Source of the DNA: Gracilibacillus oryzae
GTDB lineage: Bacteria; Bacillota; Bacilli; Bacillales; Amphibacillaceae
DNA length: 44,502 nucleotides
Assembly: GCF_009498735.1 (NCBI RefSeq)
Contig: NZ_ML762450.1
Coordinates: forward strand, 1 to 44,502
Reading direction: 5' to 3'
The position numbers and the translations under genes are program-made. Below the pieces are notes generated by a model. It worked only from the letters and a program-made list of their open reading frames with translations, ran no database searches and had not been told where the DNA came from. Below, in pieces: positions 27,129-36,140 of this stretch (positions are counted from its first letter, which is position 1; every line of letters starts with the position of its first letter).

Positions 27129-27239
27129 TTAAGTTTTACTTTTTCTCCTTGTGCCTCCATTCGGACTAAGGATTGCCATAATCTCACCCTTGTTCACTTC
27201 AAAGGAAATATCCTTGTGAAATGCTGTATAGTGTTTAAG
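27129..27239 (-). pseudogene. decayed ABC-transporter ATPase fragment
   Basis: On the minus strand a 36-codon open stretch reads YTAFHKDISFEVNKGEIMA and then ILSPNGG. This matches the strand before, and the start of, the Walker A motif of an ABC ATPase (expected GPNGAGKTT). The Walker A breaks off after NGG and the frame ends at TAA; the upstream side runs into TGA. No start codon or ribosome binding site. It is a remnant of a lost transporter gene, lying between the 52-bp array and the cellulase. Confidence 0.6.
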
Positions 27240-27277
27240 TCAATTCTCAACACTATTTTACATATAAATACAATTTA

Positions 27278-27306
27278 TTGAAAGCCTTTTCCTATAGAAT
27301 TATTAC
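27278..27306 (+). promoter_or_regulatory. candidate promoter upstream of the cellulase
   Basis: TTGAAA (27278-27283) and TATTAC (27301-27306) are separated by 17 bp. A hairpin with a T-tract follows before the gene, so transcripts from here would pass through a possible attenuator. Modest consensus match. Confidence 0.35.
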
Positions 27307-27360
27307 GGTTAACATATAAATATCATCGTGGTGACTTAATAAGGTATAAAAAGAGGAATA

Positions 27361-27405
27361 TGTAGTGTACCTCTCAAAATAACATGAAAACAACACTACA
27401 TTTTT
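27361..27405 (+). terminator. hairpin with T-tract in the cellulase leader
   Basis: TGTAGTGT (27361-27368) and ACACTACA (27393-27400) form a perfect 8-bp stem followed at once by TTTTT. It could be an attenuator ahead of the cellulase gene or the end of an upstream transcript. The 24-base loop is long for a terminator. Confidence 0.4.
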
Positions 27406-27443
27406 AGGTATTTATCAAAAAATATATATGATATCTTATTAAA

Positions 27444-27455
27444 GTAAGCGCTTAC
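27444..27455. promoter_or_regulatory. cre-like palindromic operator before the cellulase
   Basis: GTAAGCGCTTAC is a perfect 12-bp palindrome with the CG centre of LacI/CcpA-family operators. In the 16-base cre consensus it has one mismatch. It sits immediately upstream of the AAGGAGG of the cellulase gene, positioned to block transcription. Confidence 0.6.
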
Positions 27456-27476
27456 TACAATAAGGAGGTTTAGCTA

Positions 27477-27872
27477 TTGAAACAGTATTTTTTTGTAAAA
27501 GTCTTTAGTTTAGCTATTCTATTCCTCAGCATTCATTCGTTAACAATATTTGCTGAGGAGAATACAACAGAAGAAATCGACATGGAAAAATATGCAGAAA
27601 GTATGCAGCCCGGCTGGAATCTTGGTAATACGTATGACGCAGTTGGTGAAGATGAAACAGCATGGGGAAACCCTTATGTCACAAAAGAGCTGATTGAGAA
27701 GATAGCTGCAGATGGCTTTAAAAGTATCCGCATCCCTATTACATTTGATCAGCGTATGGAATCAAGCGGTGATTATCAAATTGATCAAGATTATTTAGAG
27801 CGAATTGACCAGACTGTTCAATGGGCCTTAGAGGAAGATTTATATGTTATGATCAATGTTCATCATGATTAA
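27477..27872 (+). pseudogene. GH5 cellulase, N-terminal part (frameshifted)
   Basis: 131 residues: a signal peptide (about 1-26) and the first three strands of a glycoside hydrolase family 5 barrel (GWNLGNTYDA, FKSIRIPITF, LYVMINVHHD). The frame stops at TAA exactly where HHDSW would continue, and the rest of the enzyme follows in the next frame from 27872. The catalytic Glu residues lie in that second part, so this piece alone cannot be an enzyme. The start is TTG with AAGGAGG upstream and a cre-like operator before it, all intact, suggesting recent damage or a sequencing error. Confidence 0.75.
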
Positions 27873-29713
27873 TGATATGGATAGAAAAAGGCATGCAGGA
27901 AAATTATGATCAGACAGTCGCTCGTTTTGACGCGATCTGGACACAATTAGCCGATCATTTCAAAGATCACTCAACCAAATTAATGTTTGAAAGCATTAAT
28001 GAGCCTAGATTCAGTGGCACAGAGGAAGAGAGTCTGCAATATCTGGAGGTACTCAATACACATTTTCATCAGATTGTCAGAGAGTCCGGTGGGAACAATG
28101 ACGTCCGCCCGTTAGTTTTGCCAACATTGCATACAGGGTCAGAACCTCAATATGTAGAAAATTTATATGATTATATTGTCGAACTGGATGATCCTCATAT
28201 TATTGCGACAGTTCATTTTTATGGTTTCTGGCCATTTAGTGTGAACATTGATGGATATACTAGATTTAATGATGATGTGAAGAACGATATTATCCAAATT
28301 TTTGATCGAGTGCATGATACTTTTACTGCCAAAAATATTCCGGTAGTGATCGGGGAATATGGTTTACTAGGTTTTGACACAGATATCGGAGCAATTCAGC
28401 AAGGAGAGAAATTAAAGTTTTTTGAGTTTATGATCCATTACGCCGAGGAGAAAAATTTAGTGCATATGCTTTGGGATAATGGCCAGCACCTAAATCGAAA
28501 TACGCTCACATGGTCGGATCCGGAATTTTTCAATATGCTGAAAACAAGCTGGGATACACGATCTGCTGTACCAAATGATAACTTTATTTATCTTGAAAAA
28601 GGCGAGCAGGTAACAGAAAAAGAGATAATTTTCAAAATGCATGGGCATCAGTTTGAACACATTTACCTTGAGGATCAATTACTTCAGGAAGGTACTGATT
28701 ATACCATTAACGGAGATACTGTTATTTTCTCAAAAGCTATGCTTCAGTCCCTGATTACATCTGAAAAGACTGGATCTCTTGCAACGATCACTGTCACATT
28801 CTCTGGTGGTGTGGATTGGGAAATAGATGTACGTCAATATGCCAAGCCAGTTCTAGCAGATGCGGAAGGTACAACCACCAGCTTCAAGATACCAACTGAC
28901 TTTCATGGTGATCAATTGGCAACAATGGAGGCCTATTATGAAGATGGTACTATTGCCGGTCCACAGAATTGGACACCATTTAAGGAATATGGCTATACTT
29001 TTTCACCCAATTATGAAGATGGATATATCGAATTAAAGCAAAACTTTTTTAATGAAACAAACGATGGAAGAGTATTGTTGACTTTTTACTTCTGGAGCGG
29101 GAAAAAGGTAGAATATGTGATAGAAAAATCCGGGGAAACTGTGAAAACTGCACCTATTGTCCAATTTTCAGACATCTCCGGGCATTGGGCAGAAGATTTT
29201 ATTCAACAAATAGCAAATAAACAGTTCATACACGGTTATCCTGATGGAACATTTCGTCCAGTTACTTCCATCACCAGAGCTGAAATTACCCAAATAGTGG
29301 CAAACTCATTAGGATTAGAAACAGAGGCAACTGCAACCAGTTTTACTGATATAACAGGTGAAGAATGGTTTGCCAACAGCTTGTATGCTTTAGCAGAAAC
29401 AGATATAATTGCCGGATTTACTGACGGAACCTTCCGTCCAACGTCTAAGGTTACACGTGCTGAATTAGCTGCAATATTAGGCCGTGCAGTGGATTATGCG
29501 GAAGTAAATGCAGTAGAAAATAAGAAAACAGTGGATCAATTTACTGATGCAGCACAAATTCCGCAGTGGGCAATTGCAGATATCCAGACCGTTATTCAGC
29601 ATGATATTATGCAAGGTTTTCCGAATAACAGCTTTGCTGCAGAAGAACAGACAACAAGAGCTCAGGCAGTTACGGCAATTCATAATTTGTTGACAAAGAT
29701 TAACTTAAAATAA
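27872..29713 (+). pseudogene. GH5 cellulase, C-terminal part: catalytic residues, CBM_X2, CBM46, three SLH domains
   Basis: 613 residues continuing the GH5 barrel in the other frame. The acid/base is Glu44 in FESINEPRF and the nucleophile Glu162 in VVIGEYGL. After the barrel come an Ig-like CBM_X2 module (about 238-325), a CBM46-like module (about 328-425) and three S-layer homology domains (ISGHWAEDFIQQIANKQFIH, TDGTFRPTSKVTRAELAAIL and a third diverged one). GH5-CBM_X2-CBM46 is the architecture of the B. halodurans Cel5B endoglucanase; the SLH domains would hold it on the cell surface. The ATG overlaps the previous stop as TAATG, but this piece has no signal peptide, so it is the tail of a broken gene. 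Confidence 0.8.
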
Positions 29714-29732
29714 TGATAAAGAGGATGAACCA

Positions 29733-30118
29733 AAAGTAGTTTGTCCATACTGTAATCCGAACATCATGTGAATTGTTCGGATTACTTGTTTCTCTGAAAA
29801 CAGGATCTTTCATTCTCTACTTAATCTCAGCTTCCTCCTTGAAAGAGAGACTTTCAGGTAGAGTAGATGACCGTGCCTAAACTTACTTTAAGTGAAGCTG
29901 TCTTACATGTTGATATTCATTCTACTTATTAGTTTAGGAAACCCTTCAAAGCTGGGGAAAATGCGAGACTCCAATGGGAACAGCGCGAGCTGAAAATCCA
30001 CTTGGTAAAGCGGGTTTCTTTACCAAGTTAGTTGAAGCCGTGCCCATGGAAAGCGAGTATTTTCCCCAGCGGTGAACTAGCACTATCTATATTAGTACAT
30101 TAATGAGTAATACACTTG
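29733..30118 (+). repeat. dispersed structured element, copy A (RNA-like, 386 bp)
   Basis: Starts AAAGTAGT just after the cellulase stop and ends ACACTTG. It contains several stems: GTAATCCGAACA / TGTTCGGATTAC (29752-29785), CCTAAACT (29876-29883) / AGTTTAGG (29931-29938), and a long domain closed by GCTGGGGAAAAT (29951-29962) / ATTTTCCCCAGC (30059-30070) that encloses CTTGGTAAAG / CTTTACCAAG. It is clearly homologous to copy B at 39873. It fills most of the 456-bp gap to the ArsR-type gene. The first stem may also terminate cellulase transcription. Confidence 0.85.
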
Positions 30119-30169
30119 GGTAATTTTTGTTTGGATTTTAGATTAACTATTTTTGTTATTTCCAACGTA

Positions 30170-31093
30170 CTACTGATAAACAACTTTCAACTTAATGTCT
30201 TGCGGATAGTCCCCGAACTCTTTTCCAAATATGTTGAATCCACCTTTGTGAAGCGCATTTTCTTTAATCCCCACCCGGAATGTCAAAAAGTTGTTCGCAT
30301 GTAAATTCAAAGCATCAATTGTCAAATCACTAAATGGAATATCATCAATCATGGCATTGTCTTCTGTCACTTTCCACGTTTTCAATGTACCATATTGTGT
30401 ACTTGTACTTTCCGCCCAATATTTAGGATTTAACTTGCCAGGCCTGTCACCGAAATCACCTGGACTGGTCCATGTTCCAATACCTATTCCATTTAGCCAG
30501 ACTGTAATGTCAGACGGCCACTGGTGGTCATGGTTTGGCGCTTCTGAACACACTTCGAATGATACCAGTACTTCTTTAACTTTTGCATTCGGCGGAATAG
30601 CAAGCGGAAATTTATATTCTAAATAACCTTTTCGCGTCCAAATAAGTTGTGCCTTTGACCTCGCAGGATTATAGAAATTAACTGGATCATCTTCCTGAAT
30701 GATAAAACCTTCGTGGTCGGCCATACCGCATGTTGGCGAAACACTGAAGTCTGTATATTGGCCAATCGGCATTTCTATTTCATAGGTCTCATACTCACCT
30801 GTGTAAATCTTCGAAGTATTTAATTTAATATGTATATCGTCAAAGTTTCTTGTGCAAACTTTCATTGCTCCCCTGCTAGCCGGGCGGAGCTCTGTCAAAA
30901 TCAGGCCTGCTTCTTCTAATACTTTAATATGAGAGGCAGCAGTTGACATCGGAATATCAATACTCTCAGCCAGTTGATTTATGTTCATATTGTTACTGCT
31001 TAGAAGACTGATAATTTGCAACCTGACTTCTGAAGATAGCGCACGCGCAACTTTTCTTAGTTTTTTCTGATCTTCCAGTGATAACTCTAGCAA
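30170..31093 (-). CDS. ArsR-type winged-helix regulator fused to a beta-rich putative ligand domain
   Basis: 307 residues. The first ~95 form an ArsR winged helix (VARALSSEVRLQIISLL, NINQLAESIDIPMSTAASHI). The remaining ~210 residues are beta-rich and rich in Trp, Asn and Gly (WPSDITVWLNGIGIGTWTSP), resembling a galactose-binding or CBM-like sandwich. There is no signal peptide and no transmembrane helix, so it acts in the cytoplasm; the ligand domain probably senses an imported sugar. The start is TTG with AGGAGG nine bases upstream. It lies directly downstream of the GH43/GH2/transporter operon on the same strand, with its own promoter and a TTTCATT/AATGAAA dyad. The regulatory target is inferred. 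Confidence 0.8.
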   Translation of the reverse strand: MLELSLEDQKKLRKVARALSSEVRLQIISLLSSNNMNINQLAESIDIPMSTAASHIKVLEEAGLILTELRPASRGAMKVCTRNFDDIHIKLNTSKIYTGEYETYEIEMPIGQYTDFSVSPTCGMADHEGFIIQEDDPVNFYNPARSKAQLIWTRKGYLEYKFPLAIPPNAKVKEVLVSFEVCSEAPNHDHQWPSDITVWLNGIGIGTWTSPGDFGDRPGKLNPKYWAESTSTQYGTLKTWKVTEDNAMIDDIPFSDLTIDALNLHANNFLTFRVGIKENALHKGGFNIFGKEFGDYPQDIKLKVVYQ

Positions 31094-31111
31094 AATAAGC
31101 TACCTCCTAAC

Positions 31112-31136
31112 TTTCATTCTTATATTATAAATGAAA
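31112..31136 (-). promoter_or_regulatory. promoter with overlapping operator dyad of the ArsR-type gene
   Basis: TTTCATT (31112-31118) and AATGAAA (31130-31136) form a perfect 7-bp inverted repeat with an 11-base spacer that contains the minus-strand -10 TATAAT (31124-31129). TTGGAA (31148-31153) can serve as -35 at 18 bp. A dyad on the -10 suggests autorepression. Confidence 0.5.
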
Positions 31137-31187
31137 ACCCTATAATATTCCAATTTTTTTGGATAAAAGGTAGTCTAAAAGAAGGAA

Positions 31188-31219
31188 AAGGGACTTATCC
31201 ATTATCCGAATAAGCCCTT
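31188..31219 (-). terminator. terminator after the GH43 gene
   Basis: On the minus strand AAGGGCTTAT pairs with ATAAGTCCCTT (one bulge), followed by TTCCTTCTTTT. It lies 10 bp past the GH43 stop. Confidence 0.65.
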
Positions 31220-31228
31220 CTTGTTTCA

Positions 31229-33385
31229 CTATTGATCCGATGAATCCTTCTGACAGGTTACTTGCATATAATCTAAAGCAAATTCACCAGCATTGTGTGA
31301 TAAATTAATAGTTTGTACTCCTGCCGCTAACTCTACCAGGACAGAAGCACTCTCCAGCATCCCGGCTGTTGACGGAAACGCTAATTCAGCAATTTCCTGA
31401 TTGTTGATAATCACCTTCTGTGAACCAGTATCATTCGTGTTATTACTGTACACGAAGTTTAATTGATAGGTACCATTTTCCTCTACTTTTACCCGGTACT
31501 CCAGCTCGCTATCCTCACTAGTAAAGTTCACTTTTTGCTTATTGGATGCGGCAAGCGTATGAAGGACAGTTGTGTTTCTCACGTTTGCGTGTTCTGCTTC
31601 ATATTTATATTCTGGTGTATTTGGTACTATTTCAATAAAATCGATTTCGGCAAATGACTGTCCTTTTGTCAGTCTGATTTTATTTTCTTCGCTATCTAAG
31701 CTGATCTCCTTTTCAGCAAAATACCAGCTGTCCCAGCCATGATTTTGATAGGTAACTTCCCCGGCTGAATCCCCGTTAACAGATACATAGTGGGAGGATG
31801 GTTCACCCATTCCATTCGCATATCTCACTTTCAATGTATAATCTCCTGGCGGCAGCTCGACATCAAATTCGATAAAGCTGTCCTCAAAATCAATGTAACC
31901 GACCTTTGCCTGATTGGAAGCAGATGTATTGGCTACAATTTGGGCACGATTTATCCTTGCCTCCTCTGCCTCAAATTTATGACCGAGAGGAAGTTTCGGC
32001 GTAAGTGTTCCACTCTGTTCCCCTGAAGGCACTTTTAACAGAGCACCAGTTGCTGCGGGTTTGCCAAAGTTTGGTGTACCATCTTCCTTCCAGGTAATTT
32101 GCTGCATACGAATATTCCGGTCCCAGCCTGATCCCTGAAACTTGGCTGCATGGTAAATAATCCAATCCTCTGTTCCATCTGGGGACTTAAAGAAACCATT
32201 ATGTCCAGGTCCGTACACACCAACTTCTGGATCCTTTTCAAATACAGGTTCCGGGCTCTTTTCCCATGCGTTTGGATCAAGCGGATCTGCACCAGTAAAT
32301 GTCAACATTCCTAATTTATAATCGTCTGTCCAGCTTCCACTGGCAGAATAAATCAGAAACAGCTGACCATCCTTATTCCGCAAAAATTGCGGCCCTTCAT
32401 TCACATGTGGTTCGCCTATCTTTTCCCAGTCATATTCTGGTCTTGTTAATTCTATCCTTTCCCCGCTTATCGTCCACGGATTGGACATTGGTGCAATGTA
32501 GATATCCTGACGCACATTCACATCACCTTCCCAACCAGACCAGGCAAAATAATATTGTCCTTCTAATTCTAAAATCGTCCCATCAATTGCCCATTTGTCA
32601 GAAGGTGTTGTTATCTTTCCATAAGTGGTTCCTTCCGGATAAGAATAGTCACTGAATGGATCAGATGTTTCCGATTCCAGGATATGCATGCGTTGTTTTT
32701 CCATGTCACCACCAGATGCAGCAAAATAAATATACCATTTGCCATTAATAAAATGGATTTCCGGCGCCCAGATATGGGCACTGTTCGGCGCTCCCGGCTC
32801 TGGTGTCCAGACAACTTTACTTTCCGCTTCCTGCAAGCCTGAAATAGTTTTAGATTTCCATATTGTAATATTGTTACCAGTTGTATTGGTATAATAATAA
32901 TAGCCATCTGTATGTCTGACAATCCAAGGGTCTGCCCCATTTCCTATCACAGGATTTTCAAACAGCGCTACCGCATCTTCCTCATAATAAAATGTAATAT
33001 AGCCTATATCCGGTTGTTGTCCACCGTTATTTTTTGGTGCTTTTAACTCTTCCCCCATCGTTTCCTCCTGATCATAAGTATAGAGATTACCAGAATTACC
33101 ACCCTTCACAAAAACATATTTCATGCCAACAGTTGATTTCCAGTCAAATGTTTTGCTGTCATGAAAGTTGATTTGAATATTTTCGTTATGGTAAAATCCG
33201 CTTTCTGGTGTGTGACCATCTAGTTCTACCTTATATTGTTTTAATTCCTTTAATTCAGCTGGGAACGGATCATTCTTATCAAGCTGGATCGGACTGGAAG
33301 CAGCTCGTATACTGGAATGATTATTTAATAGAACAAATGACAAAGCTAAACCAGCAACAAACAAAAACACCATTAATTTTTTCAT
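31229..33385 (-). CDS. secreted glycoside hydrolase family 43 with two C-terminal CBM-like domains
   Basis: 718 residues with an N-terminal signal (KKLMVFLFVAGLALSFVLL). A short N-terminal region (to about 140) precedes a five-bladed GH43 propeller (about 143-460) with the acidic triad visible: Asp152 in GADPWIVR, Asp268 in KWAIDGTI and Glu330 in VNEGPQF. Two carbohydrate-binding-like sandwiches (CBM6/35 type) follow at about 470-595 and 596-713. GH43 enzymes release arabinose or xylose from plant glycans; this one is probably an arabinofuranosidase or xylosidase. In-frame sequence extends to 33481, but ATG 33385 with AGGAG and a signal peptide is the real start. It is separated from the upstream GH2 gene by a terminator-like hairpin. 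Confidence 0.9.
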   Translation of the reverse strand: MKKLMVFLFVAGLALSFVLLNNHSSIRAASSPIQLDKNDPFPAELKELKQYKVELDGHTPESGFYHNENIQINFHDSKTFDWKSTVGMKYVFVKGGNSGNLYTYDQEETMGEELKAPKNNGGQQPDIGYITFYYEEDAVALFENPVIGNGADPWIVRHTDGYYYYTNTTGNNITIWKSKTISGLQEAESKVVWTPEPGAPNSAHIWAPEIHFINGKWYIYFAASGGDMEKQRMHILESETSDPFSDYSYPEGTTYGKITTPSDKWAIDGTILELEGQYYFAWSGWEGDVNVRQDIYIAPMSNPWTISGERIELTRPEYDWEKIGEPHVNEGPQFLRNKDGQLFLIYSASGSWTDDYKLGMLTFTGADPLDPNAWEKSPEPVFEKDPEVGVYGPGHNGFFKSPDGTEDWIIYHAAKFQGSGWDRNIRMQQITWKEDGTPNFGKPAATGALLKVPSGEQSGTLTPKLPLGHKFEAEEARINRAQIVANTSASNQAKVGYIDFEDSFIEFDVELPPGDYTLKVRYANGMGEPSSHYVSVNGDSAGEVTYQNHGWDSWYFAEKEISLDSEENKIRLTKGQSFAEIDFIEIVPNTPEYKYEAEHANVRNTTVLHTLAASNKQKVNFTSEDSELEYRVKVEENGTYQLNFVYSNNTNDTGSQKVIINNQEIAELAFPSTAGMLESASVLVELAAGVQTINLSHNAGEFALDYMQVTCQKDSSDQ

Positions 33386-33434
33386 AGAATGCACTCCTTT
33401 TTCAGAATAAAAGTCAGCTCCAAAGAGTAAAACA

Positions 33435-33463
33435 GGGATTGTTCTTATATTGCGAACAATCCC
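33435..33463 (-). terminator. hairpin between the GH2 and GH43 genes
   Basis: A perfect 10-bp stem GGGATTGTTC (33435-33444) / GAACAATCCC (33454-33463) with a 9-base loop. On the minus strand TGTTTTA follows. It would end or attenuate the transporter-GH2 transcript before GH43. Confidence 0.7.
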
Positions 33464-33473
33464 ATGAGATGTG

Positions 33474-35234
33474 TTAATCATTAATTTCTTTTATTTTTTC
33501 CAGCGCTATTTTTGGTGTTCGATCTTCTTTCAATAACCCGTTAATTTCCTGCTGAACATCAGTGATTTGGGTATAACAATAACCAGTTATATATGGAATC
33601 TCTTTAATCGCATTGGTGATGCTACGGTAGCGTCTTAAGAATTGCTCTTCTGATTCCACTTGATTGCCATAACCCCAGCCGCTTCCTTCATTAAATGCGA
33701 TCCCGCCATATTCGGAAATTATGATTGGCTGTCCTTTGTACTCATATCCATTCGCAAATGGATACTTGTGATTGTTATGGGATAACTCATTATTTACAAT
33801 CGCCTCTTTATCCTTGTATCGATCAAAAAACTTTTCGCCAAACTCTTCATAATCATGAAGAGTAATAATGTCTGAGATAGTATGTTCCCAGCCATCATTC
33901 ACGATAACCGGTCTTTCCGGGTCTAGTGATTTTGTTAAATGGTAGATGGACTCTGTGAAAGCTTGTTCTCTCTTATTTGTCGCAATATTCGGTACTCCCC
34001 ATGATTCATTGAATGGCACCCATGTGATGATGGAGGGATGATTATAATGCTGATGAATAATTTCCAACCACTCTTTGGTGAAATTATCCACTGCCTGATC
34101 GGAATATTCATATGTTGCCGCCATCTCAGACCAAACCAGCAGTCCTTTCTTATCACACCAGTATAAAAAACGTTCATCCTCCAGCTTTTGGTGTTTACGC
34201 ACCCCATTAAAGCCCATTGCCAGGGTTTTTTCGATATCTTCTATCATCGCCTCATCTGATGGCGGTGTCAGCATTGAATCCTGCCAGTAACCCTGGTCTA
34301 GTAAAAGTTTCTGATAAACAGGACGGTTATTTAAAAGCACCTGTCCATCTTTGATAGATATTTTACGCATACCAAAATAAGAATGTACTTCATCAAGCAG
34401 GCGGTCTGCTTCGTATAAAGAGAATGTCACATCATATAAATGAGGATGTTCTGGTGACCAGTACATGACTTTCCATTCATTAAATTCAGCGAACAGATCT
34501 ACTTCAAACCTTATTGTGGAACGGTTTGGAGAGAAAGAAAATTGTTTTACTTTTTCTCCATTAAAGTTGATCAATGTATCTACTCTCAGTTGCTCATCGA
34601 TGTTTCCTGCCAAGGAATAGTCAAAAGCTACAGTGTTTGTATCAATATTTGGTGTCATTTTTACATGCTCAATATTTCTGTTTTCAAGAAATTCCAGCCA
34701 AACGGTTTGCCAAATCCCTGTTGTCTGCACATACCAGCAACCGAAGTTATCCTTTTTCCACCTTTGTTTTCCTCTTGGCTGATAACAGCTGTCACTGTCT
34801 TCCACCTTCACAATCAGATTATTTTTCTCACTCGTTGTAATTGCCTGGGAAATATCGAAACTAAAAGCAGCATTACCACCAACATGACTGCCAATATATA
34901 CACCATTCACCCATACTTTTGTTATATAATCAGATGCCTGGAAACGCAGCATCACCTTCTTGCCAATCTGCTCAACTGGTATGTCAAATGATCTCTGATA
35001 CCATACATAAGGATGAAATTTCTCCTCACCGATGCCGCTTGCTTTTGTTTCATACGTAAACGGAACCTGGATATCTCTTGAATCTGTCAAGTCCTGGTGC
35101 CATTGACTGCTTTCTCCCATATTTTCATCATCAAACGCAAACTTCCATGTTCCATTAAGATTGATCCAATTTTTCCGTTGAAATTGCGGTCTTGGGTATT
35201 CTGTTCTTTGATAGGTCATTGTTTTTTCTGTCAT
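33474..35234 (-). CDS. glycoside hydrolase family 2 protein
   Basis: 586 residues with no signal peptide, so cytoplasmic. Domains: N-terminal sugar-binding sandwich (about 15-185, VWVNGVYIGSHVGGNAAFSF), an immunoglobulin-like domain (about 186-290), and a TIM barrel (about 291-585). The acid/base is Glu410 in TWVPFNESWG and the nucleophile Glu508 in IISEYGGIAF. Short GH2 enzymes of this kind act on beta-galactosides, beta-mannosides, beta-glucuronides or alpha-arabinosides; the substrate cannot be fixed. It starts 15 bp after the MalG-type permease with AAAGGAG upstream, so it belongs to the transporter operon and probably hydrolyses the imported oligosaccharide. Confidence 0.9.
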   Translation of the reverse strand: MTEKTMTYQRTEYPRPQFQRKNWINLNGTWKFAFDDENMGESSQWHQDLTDSRDIQVPFTYETKASGIGEEKFHPYVWYQRSFDIPVEQIGKKVMLRFQASDYITKVWVNGVYIGSHVGGNAAFSFDISQAITTSEKNNLIVKVEDSDSCYQPRGKQRWKKDNFGCWYVQTTGIWQTVWLEFLENRNIEHVKMTPNIDTNTVAFDYSLAGNIDEQLRVDTLINFNGEKVKQFSFSPNRSTIRFEVDLFAEFNEWKVMYWSPEHPHLYDVTFSLYEADRLLDEVHSYFGMRKISIKDGQVLLNNRPVYQKLLLDQGYWQDSMLTPPSDEAMIEDIEKTLAMGFNGVRKHQKLEDERFLYWCDKKGLLVWSEMAATYEYSDQAVDNFTKEWLEIIHQHYNHPSIITWVPFNESWGVPNIATNKREQAFTESIYHLTKSLDPERPVIVNDGWEHTISDIITLHDYEEFGEKFFDRYKDKEAIVNNELSHNNHKYPFANGYEYKGQPIIISEYGGIAFNEGSGWGYGNQVESEEQFLRRYRSITNAIKEIPYITGYCYTQITDVQQEINGLLKEDRTPKIALEKIKEIND

Positions 35235-35249
35235 GTGAATTCTCCTTTA

Positions 35250-36140
35250 TTATCCTTTTATTCCTGTAAAGCTGATTCCTTTTACAATTTGTTTTTCAAA
35301 AATTAAAAATGCGATGATGACAGGGATGGAGGCAATCGCATTCGCTGTCATCGGCTGCACATATGCCTGTGAGTAGGTGGCATTAAACACCGGCAGCCCA
35401 ACTGGTAACGTGTAAAGCGTCTCAGACATTATCGATAAATATGGCCATAGGAAGTTGTTCCATGAACCGATAAATGTAAAGATACCGATAGCTGATAACG
35501 CTGGTTTTGCTAATGGCAGAACAATCTTGTAAAACAGTTTAAAATAGGAACACCCATCGATAATCGCGCTTTCAACCACTTCTTTCGGGACATTATCAAA
35601 AAAGCTTTTTAATATAATCACTCCCATTGGTGAGGCAATCATCGGCAAAATTAAGCCTGCATACGTATCGATCAGCCCTAAGCTTTTTGCTACCTCATAA
35701 AGAGGGATTATGGTTGCTTCACCAGGAATCATTAATCCCAGCAAAAAGAAGATAAAAATAAAATTTTTGTAGCGAAATTTCATCTGCGAAATAGCAAATG
35801 CCGCGAGTGATGTTATCAGTAAAGTTAAAACGGTTGTAATAAGTGCTACCACTACACTATTCAACAACCAGCGAAAGATTAAACTGCCAAACATTATGTC
35901 CGTATAATTCTGAAAGGTATATGGCGGTAAGAACCATTCCAAAGGCTCCGTTGTAGAAAATCCATTTGGCTTAATGGAAACAAATAACATCCAGATGATC
36001 GGCAGGATAAAAATCACCGCTATAATAAACCCCAGCGTCACCTTCAAACCTAGTTTCGGATCTCTGTTTCGCTGTAAGACCGTACTTTTGCTTCTTTTCG
36101 TTCGGCCAAGTGTTTCATGTCCTGTTTGCGGATCACTCAT
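35250..36140 (-). CDS. carbohydrate ABC transporter permease (MalG type)
   Basis: A 296-residue CUT1-family permease with six transmembrane helices. The EAA loop is visible as VESAIIDGCSYFKLFYKIVL followed by PLAKPALSA. A basic N-terminal tail of about 30 residues (TKRSKSTVLQRNRDP) precedes the first helix. The ATG lies right after the stop of the MalF-type gene, with GGGGGAG at its end. No ATPase gene is in the operon, as is usual for Bacillaceae CUT1 systems that share an MsmX-like ATPase. Confidence 0.9.
   Translation of the reverse strand: MSDPQTGHETLGRTKRSKSTVLQRNRDPKLGLKVTLGFIIAVIFILPIIWMLFVSIKPNGFSTTEPLEWFLPPYTFQNYTDIMFGSLIFRWLLNSVVVALITTVLTLLITSLAAFAISQMKFRYKNFIFIFFLLGLMIPGEATIIPLYEVAKSLGLIDTYAGLILPMIASPMGVIILKSFFDNVPKEVVESAIIDGCSYFKLFYKIVLPLAKPALSAIGIFTFIGSWNNFLWPYLSIMSETLYTLPVGLPVFNATYSQAYVQPMTANAIASIPVIIAFLIFEKQIVKGISFTGIKG

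Noticed and set aside
27872-29713. Independent, translationally coupled enzyme gene
   Set aside because: It lacks the first three barrel strands and a signal peptide, and its first residues continue the upstream GH5 sequence directly, so it is the tail of a broken gene.
29733-30118. Insertion sequence or protein-coding mobile element
   Set aside because: No open frame for a transposase, no terminal inverted repeats and no target duplication were found. The conserved parts are stems, not codons.
33386-33481. N-terminal extension of the GH43 protein into the GH2 gene end
   Set aside because: The extension would run through a terminator hairpin and place the signal peptide internally. ATG 33385 has AGGAG at good spacing.
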